Origin: an uncultured Chloracidobacterium sp.
Lineage (GTDB): Bacteria; Acidobacteriota; Blastocatellia; Chloracidobacteriales; Chloracidobacteriaceae
DNA: 48,123 nucleotides
Assembly (NCBI GenBank): GCA_937966115.1
Contig: CALCKX010000020.1
Location: 1-48,123, forward strand
Direction of reading: 5' to 3'
In this document: piece by piece, positions 17,552-25,754 of the stretch
Position numbering within the stretch: position 1 is the stretch's first letter
Layout of the letters: every line of letters starts with the position of its first letter
Translations under genes and position numbers: made by a program
The notes under the pieces: model-generated
What the model saw: the letters and a program-made list of their open reading frames with translations, nothing else
Told to the model about the DNA's origin: nothing
The model's database searches: none

Positions 17552-18424
17552 CTAATCGCGCAGCGGGCGGCCGCTGGTCGCCCAAGCCGGCATTTTCAGC
17601 ACAGGGCGATAGTTCCCCTCCTCGAAGCTGAACTTGAAGTAGCCATCGAACCGCGAGACATCCGAAATGCCCTCGCCCCGCGCCAGCGTCGGCATGCGAA
17701 ACCGATCATTGAACTGCGAATAATCCACCGTCGCTGAAATGGACCGAATGTTCTTGAGGCTCTTATCGAGAACCTCCAGGTTATACATCCCGTCTATGGC
17801 CAGCGTGAGCATTTCGCCCTGCTCGCTCAAGTAAACGACGCCGGAGGCGAGCGGGACGGCGCGCGACCGCGTGCGCGGGCGAAACCGAAAAGCCAGCTCG
17901 CCTTCGCGCGGGGAGCTGGTTGGCTCAAACTCATAGTAGGCAATCCGCTCCGGCGTAAGCGGAAAGAAGATCAAATCAAAAAAGCCCTGCGCCGAAAGAA
18001 TGGTCAGCGCCTTGGGATCAACCCGACCCTTGGGTCGCCCGTTGTCATCCGTGTCACTCACGATGCGCGTCAGAACCGGATACTGCCCGGTTTCGTCAGG
18101 TCGGGTCGCTGGCTCGACCACTACCTCTGTCTCGCGATTCTGACGTTGCCGCCCTGGCGCGTCGCCGGGGCGGCGCGGCTTCTCGTAACGCTCAATCGCC
18201 AGCCGCTGCCGGTACGCGCAGCGGTCTCGCACAACCGCTGACTGAAACTGATTGCAAATTGCCCGGCAAACGACCGGCGGGATCGCATTGCAGTCATAGC
18301 TGGGGCTGCCCGGGCAGTCAGGAATGGGTTGCCGCGGACCAGACCAGGCGGTCGGAAGGCTGCCAAGACAGGCTAGAGCGACGACCGCGGTCAGCGCAGT
18401 CGAGAATCTAACGACGGATTTCAT
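17552..18424 (-). CDS. Secreted hypothetical protein with Cys-rich N-terminus
   Basis: 290 residues starting with a clear signal peptide (FSTALTAVVALACLGSLPTAWS). The mature N-terminus has five Cys in ~35 residues (IPDCPGSPSYDCNAIPP, VVCRAICNQF, DRCAYRQR), probably disulfide-bonded outside the cytoplasm. A charged linker leads to a C-terminal domain rich in beta-strand pattern (GELAFRFRPRTRSRAVPLAS, ATVDYSQFNDRFRMP, FDGYFKFSFEEGNYRP). A GAGGTAA ribosome-binding site supports the start. No family recognised; it is probably periplasmic or at the cell surface. Confidence 0.78.
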   Translation of the reverse strand: MKSVVRFSTALTAVVALACLGSLPTAWSGPRQPIPDCPGSPSYDCNAIPPVVCRAICNQFQSAVVRDRCAYRQRLAIERYEKPRRPGDAPGRQRQNRETEVVVEPATRPDETGQYPVLTRIVSDTDDNGRPKGRVDPKALTILSAQGFFDLIFFPLTPERIAYYEFEPTSSPREGELAFRFRPRTRSRAVPLASGVVYLSEQGEMLTLAIDGMYNLEVLDKSLKNIRSISATVDYSQFNDRFRMPTLARGEGISDVSRFDGYFKFSFEEGNYRPVLKMPAWATSGRPLRD

Positions 18425-18487
18425 GCGATGCTTACCTCAATCGGAGTTGCTTTCACGCCGCGTCGCATTCTACAAGCGAGGCTGGCG

Positions 18488-18544
18488 TTATGCTCAGGAA
18501 GCTTACGCTCAGAAAGCTGGCGTCAGCTCATGAGGCCAGCTCAT
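18488..18544. repeat. Two neighbouring short tandem repeats upstream of the zinc-ribbon gene
   Basis: TTATGCTCAGGAAGC and TTACGCTCAGAAAGC are adjacent 15-base copies (18488-18502 and 18503-18517). Seven bases later CAGCTCAT occurs at 18524 and 18537 (period 13). Both lie in the gap between the divergent secreted-protein and zinc-ribbon genes. Confidence 0.8.
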
Positions 18545-18588
18545 AAAGTAAGCCGAACGCGACCGTCATCCAAGTCTGGAGCGTCATC

Positions 18589-19242
18589 ATGCAGGACCGC
18601 GCCTATCATCTTTCGCCTGGGTTCAATCTGGCGGCATTGGCTAACGACATTCGACACTTCTTCCTGATGCGCGACCACCGCGTGCAGGTTGTGCCGGTCG
18701 GGGGGGCAACCATCATCCAGGCAACGCGCGATTCCACCCTCACGACGCTGCTCGGGCAGTCATCCGCCCTGACAGTCCGCCTTCAGCCCATGAGCGACCG
18801 CTTGCTGGTTGAAGTTGGCACGAGCAAATGGCTGGAGAAAGCCGCGCTTGGCGTGGTGGGATATATCCTGTTGGGTCCGCTGATCGTGCTGCCGATCGTG
18901 GGCGCCTTCAATCAGCTCAAGCTGGTTGAAGACCTCTGGACGCATATTGACGAGCGCATCGCGCAGCAACCCGGCGGACGCTGGCAGCCTCCGCCCGCGC
19001 CGCCCGAGCCATCCTACCGAAGCTACGCGCCGCCGCGTGCGGCGGACCAACAGATCTGCCTGGCCTGCCAAGCGCCGATGCCGCCCAACGCCATCTTCTG
19101 TTCGCGCTGTGGAGCAAGGGCTTCCATCGTGCCGCACACAAGCGCGGACGCCGCCTCGGGCGCGCCGCCGACTTGCCCTCAGTGCGGACTCGTCAATCAG
19201 ATGGGCGCCCGTTTTTGCTCCGGCTGCGGCTACCGCTTCTAG
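18589..19242 (+). CDS. Membrane protein with C-terminal double zinc ribbon
   Basis: 217 residues. The N-terminal ~80 residues form a small alpha/beta domain (VQVVPVGGATIIQATRD, LTVRLQPMSDRLLVEVG). One hydrophobic stretch at about 84-106 (LGVVGYILLGPLIVLPIVGAF) is long enough for a membrane segment. A Pro-rich linker precedes two zinc ribbons: C157xxC160..C171xxC174 and C196xxC199..C210xxC213. The order resembles proteins in which a zinc ribbon sits beside a membrane domain. It belongs with the TM2 and zinc-ribbon genes to its right, although on the opposite strand. Function unknown. Confidence 0.8.
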   Translation: MQDRAYHLSPGFNLAALANDIRHFFLMRDHRVQVVPVGGATIIQATRDSTLTTLLGQSSALTVRLQPMSDRLLVEVGTSKWLEKAALGVVGYILLGPLIVLPIVGAFNQLKLVEDLWTHIDERIAQQPGGRWQPPPAPPEPSYRSYAPPRAADQQICLACQAPMPPNAIFCSRCGARASIVPHTSADAASGAPPTCPQCGLVNQMGARFCSGCGYRF

Positions 19243-19279
19243 CTACCGCTTCCTTCTAGGCGGCGCTTCTAGCTGGCGC
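19229..19279. repeat. Repeats over the stop codon of the double-zinc-ribbon gene
   Basis: The last codons and stop (GGCTACCGCTTCTAG) are followed by degenerate copies CTACCGCTTCCTTCTAG, GCGGCGCTTCTAG and CTGGCGCTT. The stop triplet TAG is therefore present three times (19240, 19256 and 19270). Only the first is the functional stop. Confidence 0.7.
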
Positions 19280-19338
19280 TTTTCCAAGCGCTGGCCTGGG
19301 CTGGCTCGTCGGCGCTCGGCCGCGTGTGTCGCGCTGGG

Positions 19339-19698
19339 TCAAGCGGGCGAAAGGTAAAGCCACAAAAACCGAAACAAGCTCGCCAAAAACAAGACCGCGC
19401 CAATGGCGCCCAGCGCCAGGGCCCAGCGCGCCCGCCGGCGCAAGCCGGCAAGCCGCTCGGCAAGGCTATCCGGCAGCTCAGCGCCTTCCTCGCGCCCTTC
19501 CTCGAGCCGTGAAACGCCAGCCTCCGCCTGAATCGCCAGGAAGAGCGCGAAAACGCCGATGGGGATGGCGCAGAGCCAGCCGATGAGCGCTGATAGAGCG
19601 CCAAGCGCCAACCCGAGCCAGGCGCGAGCCTCGAGTTGCGCAAGCTCGCCATCCGGCAAGCGAGTCATTGGGGACGAGACTTTCACCGGGTCGGCCAC
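19339..19698 (-). CDS. Small two-helix membrane protein, dispanin/CD225-like
   Basis: 119 residues with two hydrophobic segments (about 27-56, LGLALGALSALIGWLCAIPIGVFALFL by eye, and 91-116). A charged loop rich in Glu, Arg and Ala separates them. The arrangement, with the CAIPIGVFAL stretch followed by a helical Ala-rich loop and RRARWALALGAIGAV, resembles the dispanin (CD225) family found in bacteria, usually beside TM2 or zinc-ribbon proteins. The match is by eye. It lies 6 bases after the TM2 gene and is probably co-transcribed with it. Confidence 0.65.
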   Translation of the reverse strand: MADPVKVSSPMTRLPDGELAQLEARAWLGLALGALSALIGWLCAIPIGVFALFLAIQAEAGVSRLEEGREEGAELPDSLAERLAGLRRRARWALALGAIGAVLFLASLFRFLWLYLSPA

Positions 19699-19704
19699 GT
19701 CGCC

Positions 19705-20088
19705 TCAAAACCAGCCGCGCCGGCCCTGGATGTACGTTGCCACGAATTCCTGATCCGACTTGGTTAGATACATAATCCCTTCAACCAAGCCAATGACGCC
19801 GGAAATCAAGCTGCCCAAGCCGCAGGTCAGCACCGTGACGCCCAGCATGATCAGACCCTCGACCGTATAGCCGAGAATAAACTTGTGGACGCCCAGCCCG
19901 CCCAGCAGGATGGCGCAAATGGCCGCCGGGATTTTCTTGTCCGCTCCGGGCGGGGGGACGCTCGAAGGGGGCGGATAGGGAGCGGGTTGGTAGGAAGGCG
20001 GCGCTTGTCTGCCGTAGGGGCTCGAAAGCGCGTTCAAATCCATCGCTGCCTGGGGGTCGGCAACGCTCGCCAAGCGCATTCGTCGCAT
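19705..20088 (-). CDS. TM2-domain membrane protein (copy 1)
   Basis: 127 residues: a Pro/Tyr-rich cytoplasmic arm (about 20-50), then a TM2 domain with two membrane helices (KKIPAAICAILLGGLGVHKF and GLIMLGVTVLTCGLGSL..). The GLGVHKFILGY turn is the family signature. The C-terminal SDQEFVATYIQGRRGWF is shared almost exactly with the next TM2 gene. An in-frame ATG at residue 16 (MDLNALSSP) is an alternative start. The biochemical role of bacterial TM2 proteins is not established. Confidence 0.85.
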   Translation of the reverse strand: MRRMRLASVADPQAAMDLNALSSPYGRQAPPSYQPAPYPPPSSVPPPGADKKIPAAICAILLGGLGVHKFILGYTVEGLIMLGVTVLTCGLGSLISGVIGLVEGIMYLTKSDQEFVATYIQGRRGWF

Positions 20089-20216
20089 TATAAAGTCCTC
20101 TCAATATCGCGGGGGCTAGCTGATCACTGCTCTAAAAGCCCTGCTAAACAATCATTTGCAGATAACTTAGCGGACTATTGCCTCCGGGCGGCAAGACAGG
20201 GCGCGCGCCAGCTAGC

Positions 20217-20654
20217 TCAAAACCAGGGACGGCGGCCTTGAATATAGGTGGCGACGAACTCCTCGTCGCTTTTCGACAAATACAGGATGCCCTCAGCCAA
20301 TCCAACGAGCGAAACCGCCAAGGGAATGATTAGCAAGACGAACCCGATTCCGCAGGTCAGAATGCCGATTACGACCGATAGAATCAGGCCGCCAATAGTT
20401 CCGGCGGCCATCATGAAGCCTTCCTGCTGATAACCCAGGATGAACTTATGCGCGCCAAAGCCGCCGAGCAGGATAGCTAGGATGGCGGCGGACATTTTCT
20501 TTTCCGCGCCCGGCAGCTGCCCGCCTGGCATTGGCGGCCTGGGCGGCGGATACGACGGCATCTGATAGGGCGACTGCGAGGGCGGGCCGTAAGGCGCGGT
20601 CAAAATGGCGTTGAGTCCGGTAGTGATAGCCAAAATTCTTTCCTCCTTGCTCAA
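20217..20654 (-). CDS. TM2-domain membrane protein (copy 2)
   Basis: 145 residues, a paralogue of the gene to its left. It has a Pro-rich arm (SQSPYQMPSYPPPRPP..), then the TM2 domain with signature GGFGAHKFILGY and a longer second hydrophobic part (ILSVVIGILTCGIGFVLLIIPLAVSLV). It ends SDEEFVATYIQGRRPWF, differing at two positions from copy 1. The near-identical tails suggest selection on the tail or recent duplication; the arms and loops have diverged. It follows the zinc-ribbon gene at 20683 by 28 bases. Confidence 0.87.
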   Translation of the reverse strand: MSKEERILAITTGLNAILTAPYGPPSQSPYQMPSYPPPRPPMPGGQLPGAEKKMSAAILAILLGGFGAHKFILGYQQEGFMMAAGTIGGLILSVVIGILTCGIGFVLLIIPLAVSLVGLAEGILYLSKSDEEFVATYIQGRRPWF

Positions 20655-20682
20655 ACGAGCCTTGGCGCGCGCCCGGCGCTCA

Positions 20683-21225
20683 TTATTTGGAAACCAAATT
20701 CACGAGCATCAACAAGAGCCAACCCGCCGTGGCGACGCCGCCGAGCGCTATGCCAACGATTGCCAGGCTCTGCCCATCGCTCACGCCCAAACGCTGCAAG
20801 CCGTTTCTCGAGTGAATGCCAAGCGCGAGGGCGACCGGGCCCAGCAGCCCGCAGCAAAGCGTCGCGACAATGCCCAGGATCAGCGCGTTGCGCGCCTGCG
20901 ATTTCAGGCGCGCCGCCTCCGCGAGAAAAAACGAAGACTCATAGCCGATTTGTCCATAGGCGGGCGGCGCATAGGGCATTGTCGGCGGCAGCGGAGACGT
21001 CTGGGACGCCGGCGGCATCCCATAGACGCTCGGCGACATCGGAGGCGGGTAGGATGGCGACTGATAGGGCGACTGCGGTTGCGTCGGCGCCTCGAAGGGG
21101 CTAGTGCCGCCTGCCTGCGCCGGGTCGGTGGCCAACAGGTTCGGGTTCGGCGCCCCGCAGTTGTAACAAGCCGTCACGGTATCCGCGTTGGAAGCGCCGC
21201 AGTTGGGGCAGTAGTAATATGCCAT
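20683..21225 (-). CDS. Zinc-ribbon, proline-rich membrane protein (DUF4190-like)
   Basis: 180 residues. The N-terminus is a zinc ribbon, C6xxC9..C20xxC23 (YYCPNCGASNADT..CYNCG). A ~70-residue Pro/Ser/Tyr-rich arm follows (PYQSPSYPPPMSPS). Two membrane helices at about 113-138 and 152-177 are arranged as in DUF4190 proteins, with RNGLQRLGVSDGQSLAIVGIALGG between and into the second. The arm is similar in style to those of the two TM2 proteins. It starts 6 bases after the ABC ATPase stop, which may place this group in one transcript with it. Confidence 0.82.
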   Translation of the reverse strand: MAYYYCPNCGASNADTVTACYNCGAPNPNLLATDPAQAGGTSPFEAPTQPQSPYQSPSYPPPMSPSVYGMPPASQTSPLPPTMPYAPPAYGQIGYESSFFLAEAARLKSQARNALILGIVATLCCGLLGPVALALGIHSRNGLQRLGVSDGQSLAIVGIALGGVATAGWLLLMLVNLVSK

Positions 21226-21231
21226 GGGTCA

Positions 21232-22755
21232 TCAAGCTCCGCGCGCGGCGCCGGTCATGAGCAGCCCAAGCTCGGCTTGGGAAGCCTGCGCCGGCTCGAC
21301 TTCGCCCACGATGCGCCCATCATACATCACCAGCAACCGGTCGCTAAGCGACATGACCTCTTCCAGCTCGGCCGAGACAAGCACGATGCCCGCCCCCGCG
21401 TCGCGCAGCGCCAATAGCTTGCGATGAATGAACTCGATGGCCCCGATATCCACGCCGCGCGTCGGCTGGGAGACCAGCAGGAGCTTTGGCGGCAGCTCGA
21501 ACTCGCGCCCGATCACCAGCTTTTGCTGATTTCCCCCCGATAGCGACCGGGATAGCGCCAGCCGATTGGGCGGGCGGACATCGAAATCGCGCAGCAGGGC
21601 CTCGGCTCGCCGGTTGATTCGCGGACGGTCGAGAAAGCCGAGACGAGCCGCCGGCGGTCGGTAATGGTCGCCGAGGATGACGTTGTCCGAGAGGTTGAAA
21701 TCAAGCAAGAGCGCCCGCTTGTGCCGGTCTTCGGGAATGTGGGCGACGCCCAGCGCCCGGATGGCGCGCGGCGATTTCCCGACGATTGACTTGCCAAGCA
21801 ATAGAATATCCCCGGCGGTCGGCTTCATCAGACCAGCCAGGCACTCGATCAGCTCCGACTGCCCGTTACCCTCGACGCCGGCGATGCCGACGATTTCGCC
21901 GGCGCGCGCCTGAAAGGACACGCCTCGCAAAGCGGAAGCGCCATTGGCCTTGGTCAAGGCAAGCTGCGCCACTTCGAGCAACGCGCCCTGCGGGCGCGCC
22001 GGCACTTTTTCAACTCGCAAGAGCACTTCTCGCCCAACCATCAGCTTGGCGAGCGCCTCAGCCGAAGTTTGGCTCGTCTCCACTTCGCCGACGACGCGTC
22101 CATCCCGCATGACGGTGACGCGGTCGGAAATGGCCAGCACCTCGCCCAGCTTGTGGGTGATGAGGATAATGGTCTTGCCCTGCTGGCGCAGCGCGCGCAG
22201 CACGGCGAACAGCTCCGCGACTTCCGGCGGCGTCAGCACGGCCGTCGGCTCGTCGAGGATTAGCATCTCGGCGCCGCGGTAGAGCGTCTTGAGGATCTCC
22301 ACTCGCTGCTGCTCGCCAACCGAAAGCTCGCTGATGAGCGCGTCGGGGTTGGCGCGCAACTTGTACCGCTCGCACAAATCGAGCAGCTTGCGCCGCGCGC
22401 CGGCATAGTCCACCGCCAGCCCAGACCGCGGCTCAGCGCCAAGCACGATGTTTTCCAGCACAGTGAGCGTCGGCACGAGCATGAAGTGCTGATGAACCAT
22501 CCCTAGCCCCGCCGCGATTGCCTCGCGCGGCGAGGCGAAGCGCGCCGGCTGGCCGCGGAGCAGAATTTCCCCGGCATCCGGCGCGTAGAGGCCATAGAGA
22601 ATGTTCATCGCCGTGGACTTGCCGGCGCCGTTTTCGCCAATCACGGCATGGATGCTCTGCGGAGCGATCTTGAGCGTCACGGCGTCATTGGCGACGAGCG
22701 CGCCAAAGCGCTTCGTGACCCCGCGCATCTCAATGATTGTAGGGTAATTCTCCAT
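21232..22755 (-). CDS. ABC transporter ATPase with two nucleotide-binding domains (BMP/nucleoside or sugar type)
   Basis: 507 residues from the ATG at 22755; the longer frame reaches the tRNA and is unlikely. Two ATPase domains lie in tandem. The first has Walker [10 protein letters not shown] (40-48), signature [11 protein letters not shown] and Walker B LILDEPTA. The second has a degenerate Walker A (GVEGNGQSE), signature [14 protein letters not shown] and SQPTRGVD. This is the layout of RbsA/MglA/YufO-type ATPases; the overall sequence fits the group serving BMP-family nucleoside uptake. No permease or binding-protein gene is in the window, so partners must be elsewhere, and the substrate is inferred only. 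Confidence 0.9.
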   Translation of the reverse strand: MENYPTIIEMRGVTKRFGALVANDAVTLKIAPQSIHAVIGENGAGKSTAMNILYGLYAPDAGEILLRGQPARFASPREAIAAGLGMVHQHFMLVPTLTVLENIVLGAEPRSGLAVDYAGARRKLLDLCERYKLRANPDALISELSVGEQQRVEILKTLYRGAEMLILDEPTAVLTPPEVAELFAVLRALRQQGKTIILITHKLGEVLAISDRVTVMRDGRVVGEVETSQTSAEALAKLMVGREVLLRVEKVPARPQGALLEVAQLALTKANGASALRGVSFQARAGEIVGIAGVEGNGQSELIECLAGLMKPTAGDILLLGKSIVGKSPRAIRALGVAHIPEDRHKRALLLDFNLSDNVILGDHYRPPAARLGFLDRPRINRRAEALLRDFDVRPPNRLALSRSLSGGNQQKLVIGREFELPPKLLLVSQPTRGVDIGAIEFIHRKLLALRDAGAGIVLVSAELEEVMSLSDRLLVMYDGRIVGEVEPAQASQAELGLLMTGAARGA

Positions 22756-22805
22756 GACGCAGGCGGATGCGCGGCAGCGACTTTGACGGCGCGAGAAGGC
22801 AGGCA

Positions 22806-22882
<77 letters not shown>

Positions 22883-22975
22883 AGCCTTGGGAATCAGGCT
22901 TTCAAGGTAGCGCGCTCGCTCGGAAAAAGCAAGCGTCGCCAAGCCATCCCGCTCAGCTTGAGCGCCGTCGGGACG

Positions 22976-23944
22976 CTAATCGGCCACGCCGGTCAGACAG
23001 GAAGCGCCTTCGAGGAAGCGCGCCGTCAGGCGGCAGGGGAGCAGCCACTTGTGGTAGCGCCCCACGCGCCCACGCGCCACATCGCCGTAGAGCGCCTGCA
23101 AGCGCCGCGTTAGCGGGCCAATCTGCCCGTTGGCGACCGGACGCCGATCCACCGAGCCAATCGCGGCGATCTGCGCGCCGGTCCCGCAGAAGAAAACCTC
23201 GTCGGCAATGTATAGCTCGGAGCGATCGATTGGGCGAAACTCAGTTTCCACCCCCAGCTCCCGCCGGGCCAGCTCCACCACCGTGTGGCGGGTGATGCCT
23301 TCCAGGATGTCGGCGTAAATGGGCGTCGTCACCAGCTTCCCGTCTCGGGCGATGAAGATGTTCATCGCCGCGCCCTCGGCCACCTTGCCGGCCGCGTTAA
23401 GGACGATTGCCTCGTCATAGCCGTTGTCGCGCGCTTCCGTCGCCGCCAGCGCGGAGTTGACATACGCCCCGCAGATTTTTCCGCGCGCCGGGATGGCGGC
23501 GTCCTCGACCCGCCGCCACGATGACACGCCGACCGCGAGCGGGCGGCTGGTATCCACGTAGTCGCGCATCGGGACGATAAACATCGTGAAGTCGTCGCCA
23601 GGCGAGAGCTTGGTGCCGATTTGACGCGCGGTTTTGTAGGCCAGCGGGCGAATGTACACGTCCTCGCGATAGGCATTCCGGCGCGCAAGCTCGGCGGTCA
23701 GGTCGCATAACGCATCCGCGTCATAAGGCAGCTTCATCTTGAGGAGCGAGGCGTTCTGGAGCAGGCGAGCGAAGTGCTCGCGCGGGCGAAATAGGTAAAG
23801 CTCCTCGTCATCGGCATTCCAGTAGCCGCGAATGCCTTCAAAGACGGCCGTGCCGTAATTAAACGCATGCGTCATGACATTGATGTTGGCTTCGGCCAGC
23901 GGCACGAAGCTTCCCTCGAAAAAGGCGACTTCACGATGGCGCAT
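22976..23944 (-). CDS. ilvE: Branched-chain amino acid aminotransferase
   Basis: PLP-dependent class IV aminotransferase that interconverts Leu, Ile and Val with their 2-oxo acids; cytoplasmic. The ATG at 23944 has AAGGGAGA 9 bases upstream and starts MRHREVAFFEG; the open frame 5' of it is not conserved-looking. The 322 residues include the catalytic-Lys region (RGKICGAYVNSALA, Lys156), YDEAIVLNAAGKVAEGAAMNIF and ELYIADEVFFCGTGAQIAAI, all typical. It follows the MocR-type regulator gene by 106 bases on the same strand. Confidence 0.95.
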   Translation of the reverse strand: MRHREVAFFEGSFVPLAEANINVMTHAFNYGTAVFEGIRGYWNADDEELYLFRPREHFARLLQNASLLKMKLPYDADALCDLTAELARRNAYREDVYIRPLAYKTARQIGTKLSPGDDFTMFIVPMRDYVDTSRPLAVGVSSWRRVEDAAIPARGKICGAYVNSALAATEARDNGYDEAIVLNAAGKVAEGAAMNIFIARDGKLVTTPIYADILEGITRHTVVELARRELGVETEFRPIDRSELYIADEVFFCGTGAQIAAIGSVDRRPVANGQIGPLTRRLQALYGDVARGRVGRYHKWLLPCRLTARFLEGASCLTGVAD

Positions 23945-24050
23945 GGAGGGCGTCTCCCTTGAATATGAAGCGAGTGCAACCAATATACAGCCCCGCCCAG
24001 GCGGAGCGAGACAAATCAATGACGCGCGGTCGCTGACGCAGCCCGGCGCG

Positions 24051-25589
24051 TCATACAAGCGGGACGGTCTGACTATGAAAGCGCTCGGCCGCGCGACTCG
24101 CCACGCGCCCGAGCATGGCCTTGGCGGTCGAGCCAATGATTCGCAGCCCGCGCTCGATTTGCTCCAGCGAGACGTGGCCATAGCTGAGACGGAGCGTGTT
24201 CCGCCGCGGGTTATCACAGTAAAATAGCCGCCCGCGGCTGAAGACGACGCCCTGCTGGCGCGCTTGGTAAAGCAGCTCTGTGGCGTCCAGCGCCGGCGGC
24301 AGCGTCACCCACAAGAACAGTCCTCCGGCCGGCGTGGTCCAGGCGGTTCCCGGCGGGAAGTCATCCCGCAGATGCTCCAGCATCAGGTCGCGGCGCGCGC
24401 GGTAGATCGGGCGAATTCGCTCTAGATGGGCTTCATACCGCTTGCGTCGGCAAAAGTCCCACAGCGCCGACTGGAGCAACGGCGAGGTCGTGATGTCGCT
24501 GTTTTGCTTGAATGCCGTCAGGCGCGCAATCACCGGGCGGGCGGCGGCGCACCACCCAATGCGTAGGCCCGGCAGCAGGCTCTTCGAGAAGTTGCTGACG
24601 TAGATGACGTGTTCGGTATCGTCCAGCGCCTTGAGATGCGGCAGCGGATCGCCATCGAATCGCAGGTGCGAGCCATAGTCATCCTCGACAATCGGCAGAT
24701 TATGCTCCCGCGCCAAGACCAAGAGCCGCCGCCGGCGCTTCCAGCTCAGACAAGCGCCGGTCGGATTCTGAAAGCTCGGCACGACATAAACCAGCTTGGG
24801 CCGCTGCGCCTTGATCACGTTTTCCAAGACATCCACGCACAGGCCGTCAGCATCCACCGGGATCGGCAGCAGACGCGCGCCAGCCAGCGCAAAGGCGGTC
24901 ATCGCGCCCGGATAGGTCGGGTTCTCAATTGCCACGGCGTCGCCGGGCGAAATCAGCGCCCGGGCAATAAGGTCGAGGGCCTGCTGCGAGCCGCTGGTCA
25001 CGATGATGTTCTCGGCGGTGACATCCGAGCCGCTTTCGCGCATGCGCTGGGCCAGATAGTCGCGCAGGCGCTCATATCCGGCGACCGGGCCGTAGCGATA
25101 CACCTCATCGCCCAACGCGCGCTCGGCAAAGTGGAGCGAGTTGCGAAAATCGCGGGTCGGAAACGAGGCGGCGTCAGGAAACGAGCCGGAAAAGGAAATG
25201 ACATCGCGCAGCGTGCTGACTTGGTACAAATCCAGCAGCGACTCGACGACCGGACTCTGGGCGCGCTCGGAAAACACGCCTTCCCACACCATCTTGCGCG
25301 CCAGCGTCCGGCGCGCGGAGCGACCTTCCGGCGGCGCGACTTCCGCCAGCGTCCGCCGGGCGACAAACGTGCCGCGCCCAACGAACGATTCCACCGCGCC
25401 ATCCGCCAGCAACTCGTCGTAGGCCATCGCCACCGTGCTCCGATTGACGCCAAGCTGCCGCGCCAACTCGCGCGTCGCCGGCAAGCGGGCGCCCGGCGAC
25501 AGCTTGCCGTCGCGGATCGCCGCCAGGACCGCCTGCTTGATTTGCAGATACACTGGCGTTCGGGAATGGTGGTCGAGGGTGAAGCGCAT
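24051..25589 (-). CDS. MocR-type regulator: GntR winged helix fused to aminotransferase domain
   Basis: 512 residues. The N-terminal GntR-like winged helix (about 1-75: YLQIKQAVLAAIRDGKL, LPATRELARQLGVNRSTV) is fused to a class I aminotransferase-like domain (about 115-490). This has the SGSQQALDLIAR, NPTYPG, SFQNPTG and PLP-Lys SNFSKSLLPGLRIGW motifs. MocR proteins sense PLP or PLP adducts and control vitamin B6, amino-acid or GABA genes. None of the classic targets is adjacent; the next gene on the strand is ilvE and the divergent one is a histone-deacetylase family gene. The start has only a weak ribosome-binding site. Confidence 0.93.
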   Translation of the reverse strand: MRFTLDHHSRTPVYLQIKQAVLAAIRDGKLSPGARLPATRELARQLGVNRSTVAMAYDELLADGAVESFVGRGTFVARRTLAEVAPPEGRSARRTLARKMVWEGVFSERAQSPVVESLLDLYQVSTLRDVISFSGSFPDAASFPTRDFRNSLHFAERALGDEVYRYGPVAGYERLRDYLAQRMRESGSDVTAENIIVTSGSQQALDLIARALISPGDAVAIENPTYPGAMTAFALAGARLLPIPVDADGLCVDVLENVIKAQRPKLVYVVPSFQNPTGACLSWKRRRRLLVLAREHNLPIVEDDYGSHLRFDGDPLPHLKALDDTEHVIYVSNFSKSLLPGLRIGWCAAARPVIARLTAFKQNSDITTSPLLQSALWDFCRRKRYEAHLERIRPIYRARRDLMLEHLRDDFPPGTAWTTPAGGLFLWVTLPPALDATELLYQARQQGVVFSRGRLFYCDNPRRNTLRLSYGHVSLEQIERGLRIIGSTAKAMLGRVASRAAERFHSQTVPLV

Positions 25590-25754
25590 GCTGTCGTGAC
25601 CAATCGGAGACCTGAAAGGATGGATTGATTTTTGACGCTTGGCATATCATCTTAGAGGGCGGCGACGCCAAGGAAACAGCCAATTCATTTTTTCAATCCA
25701 GCCATTTGAGCCGCTCGCCCGCCGGCCGCGCGGAGCGACCCATCAGCCCTCGCC

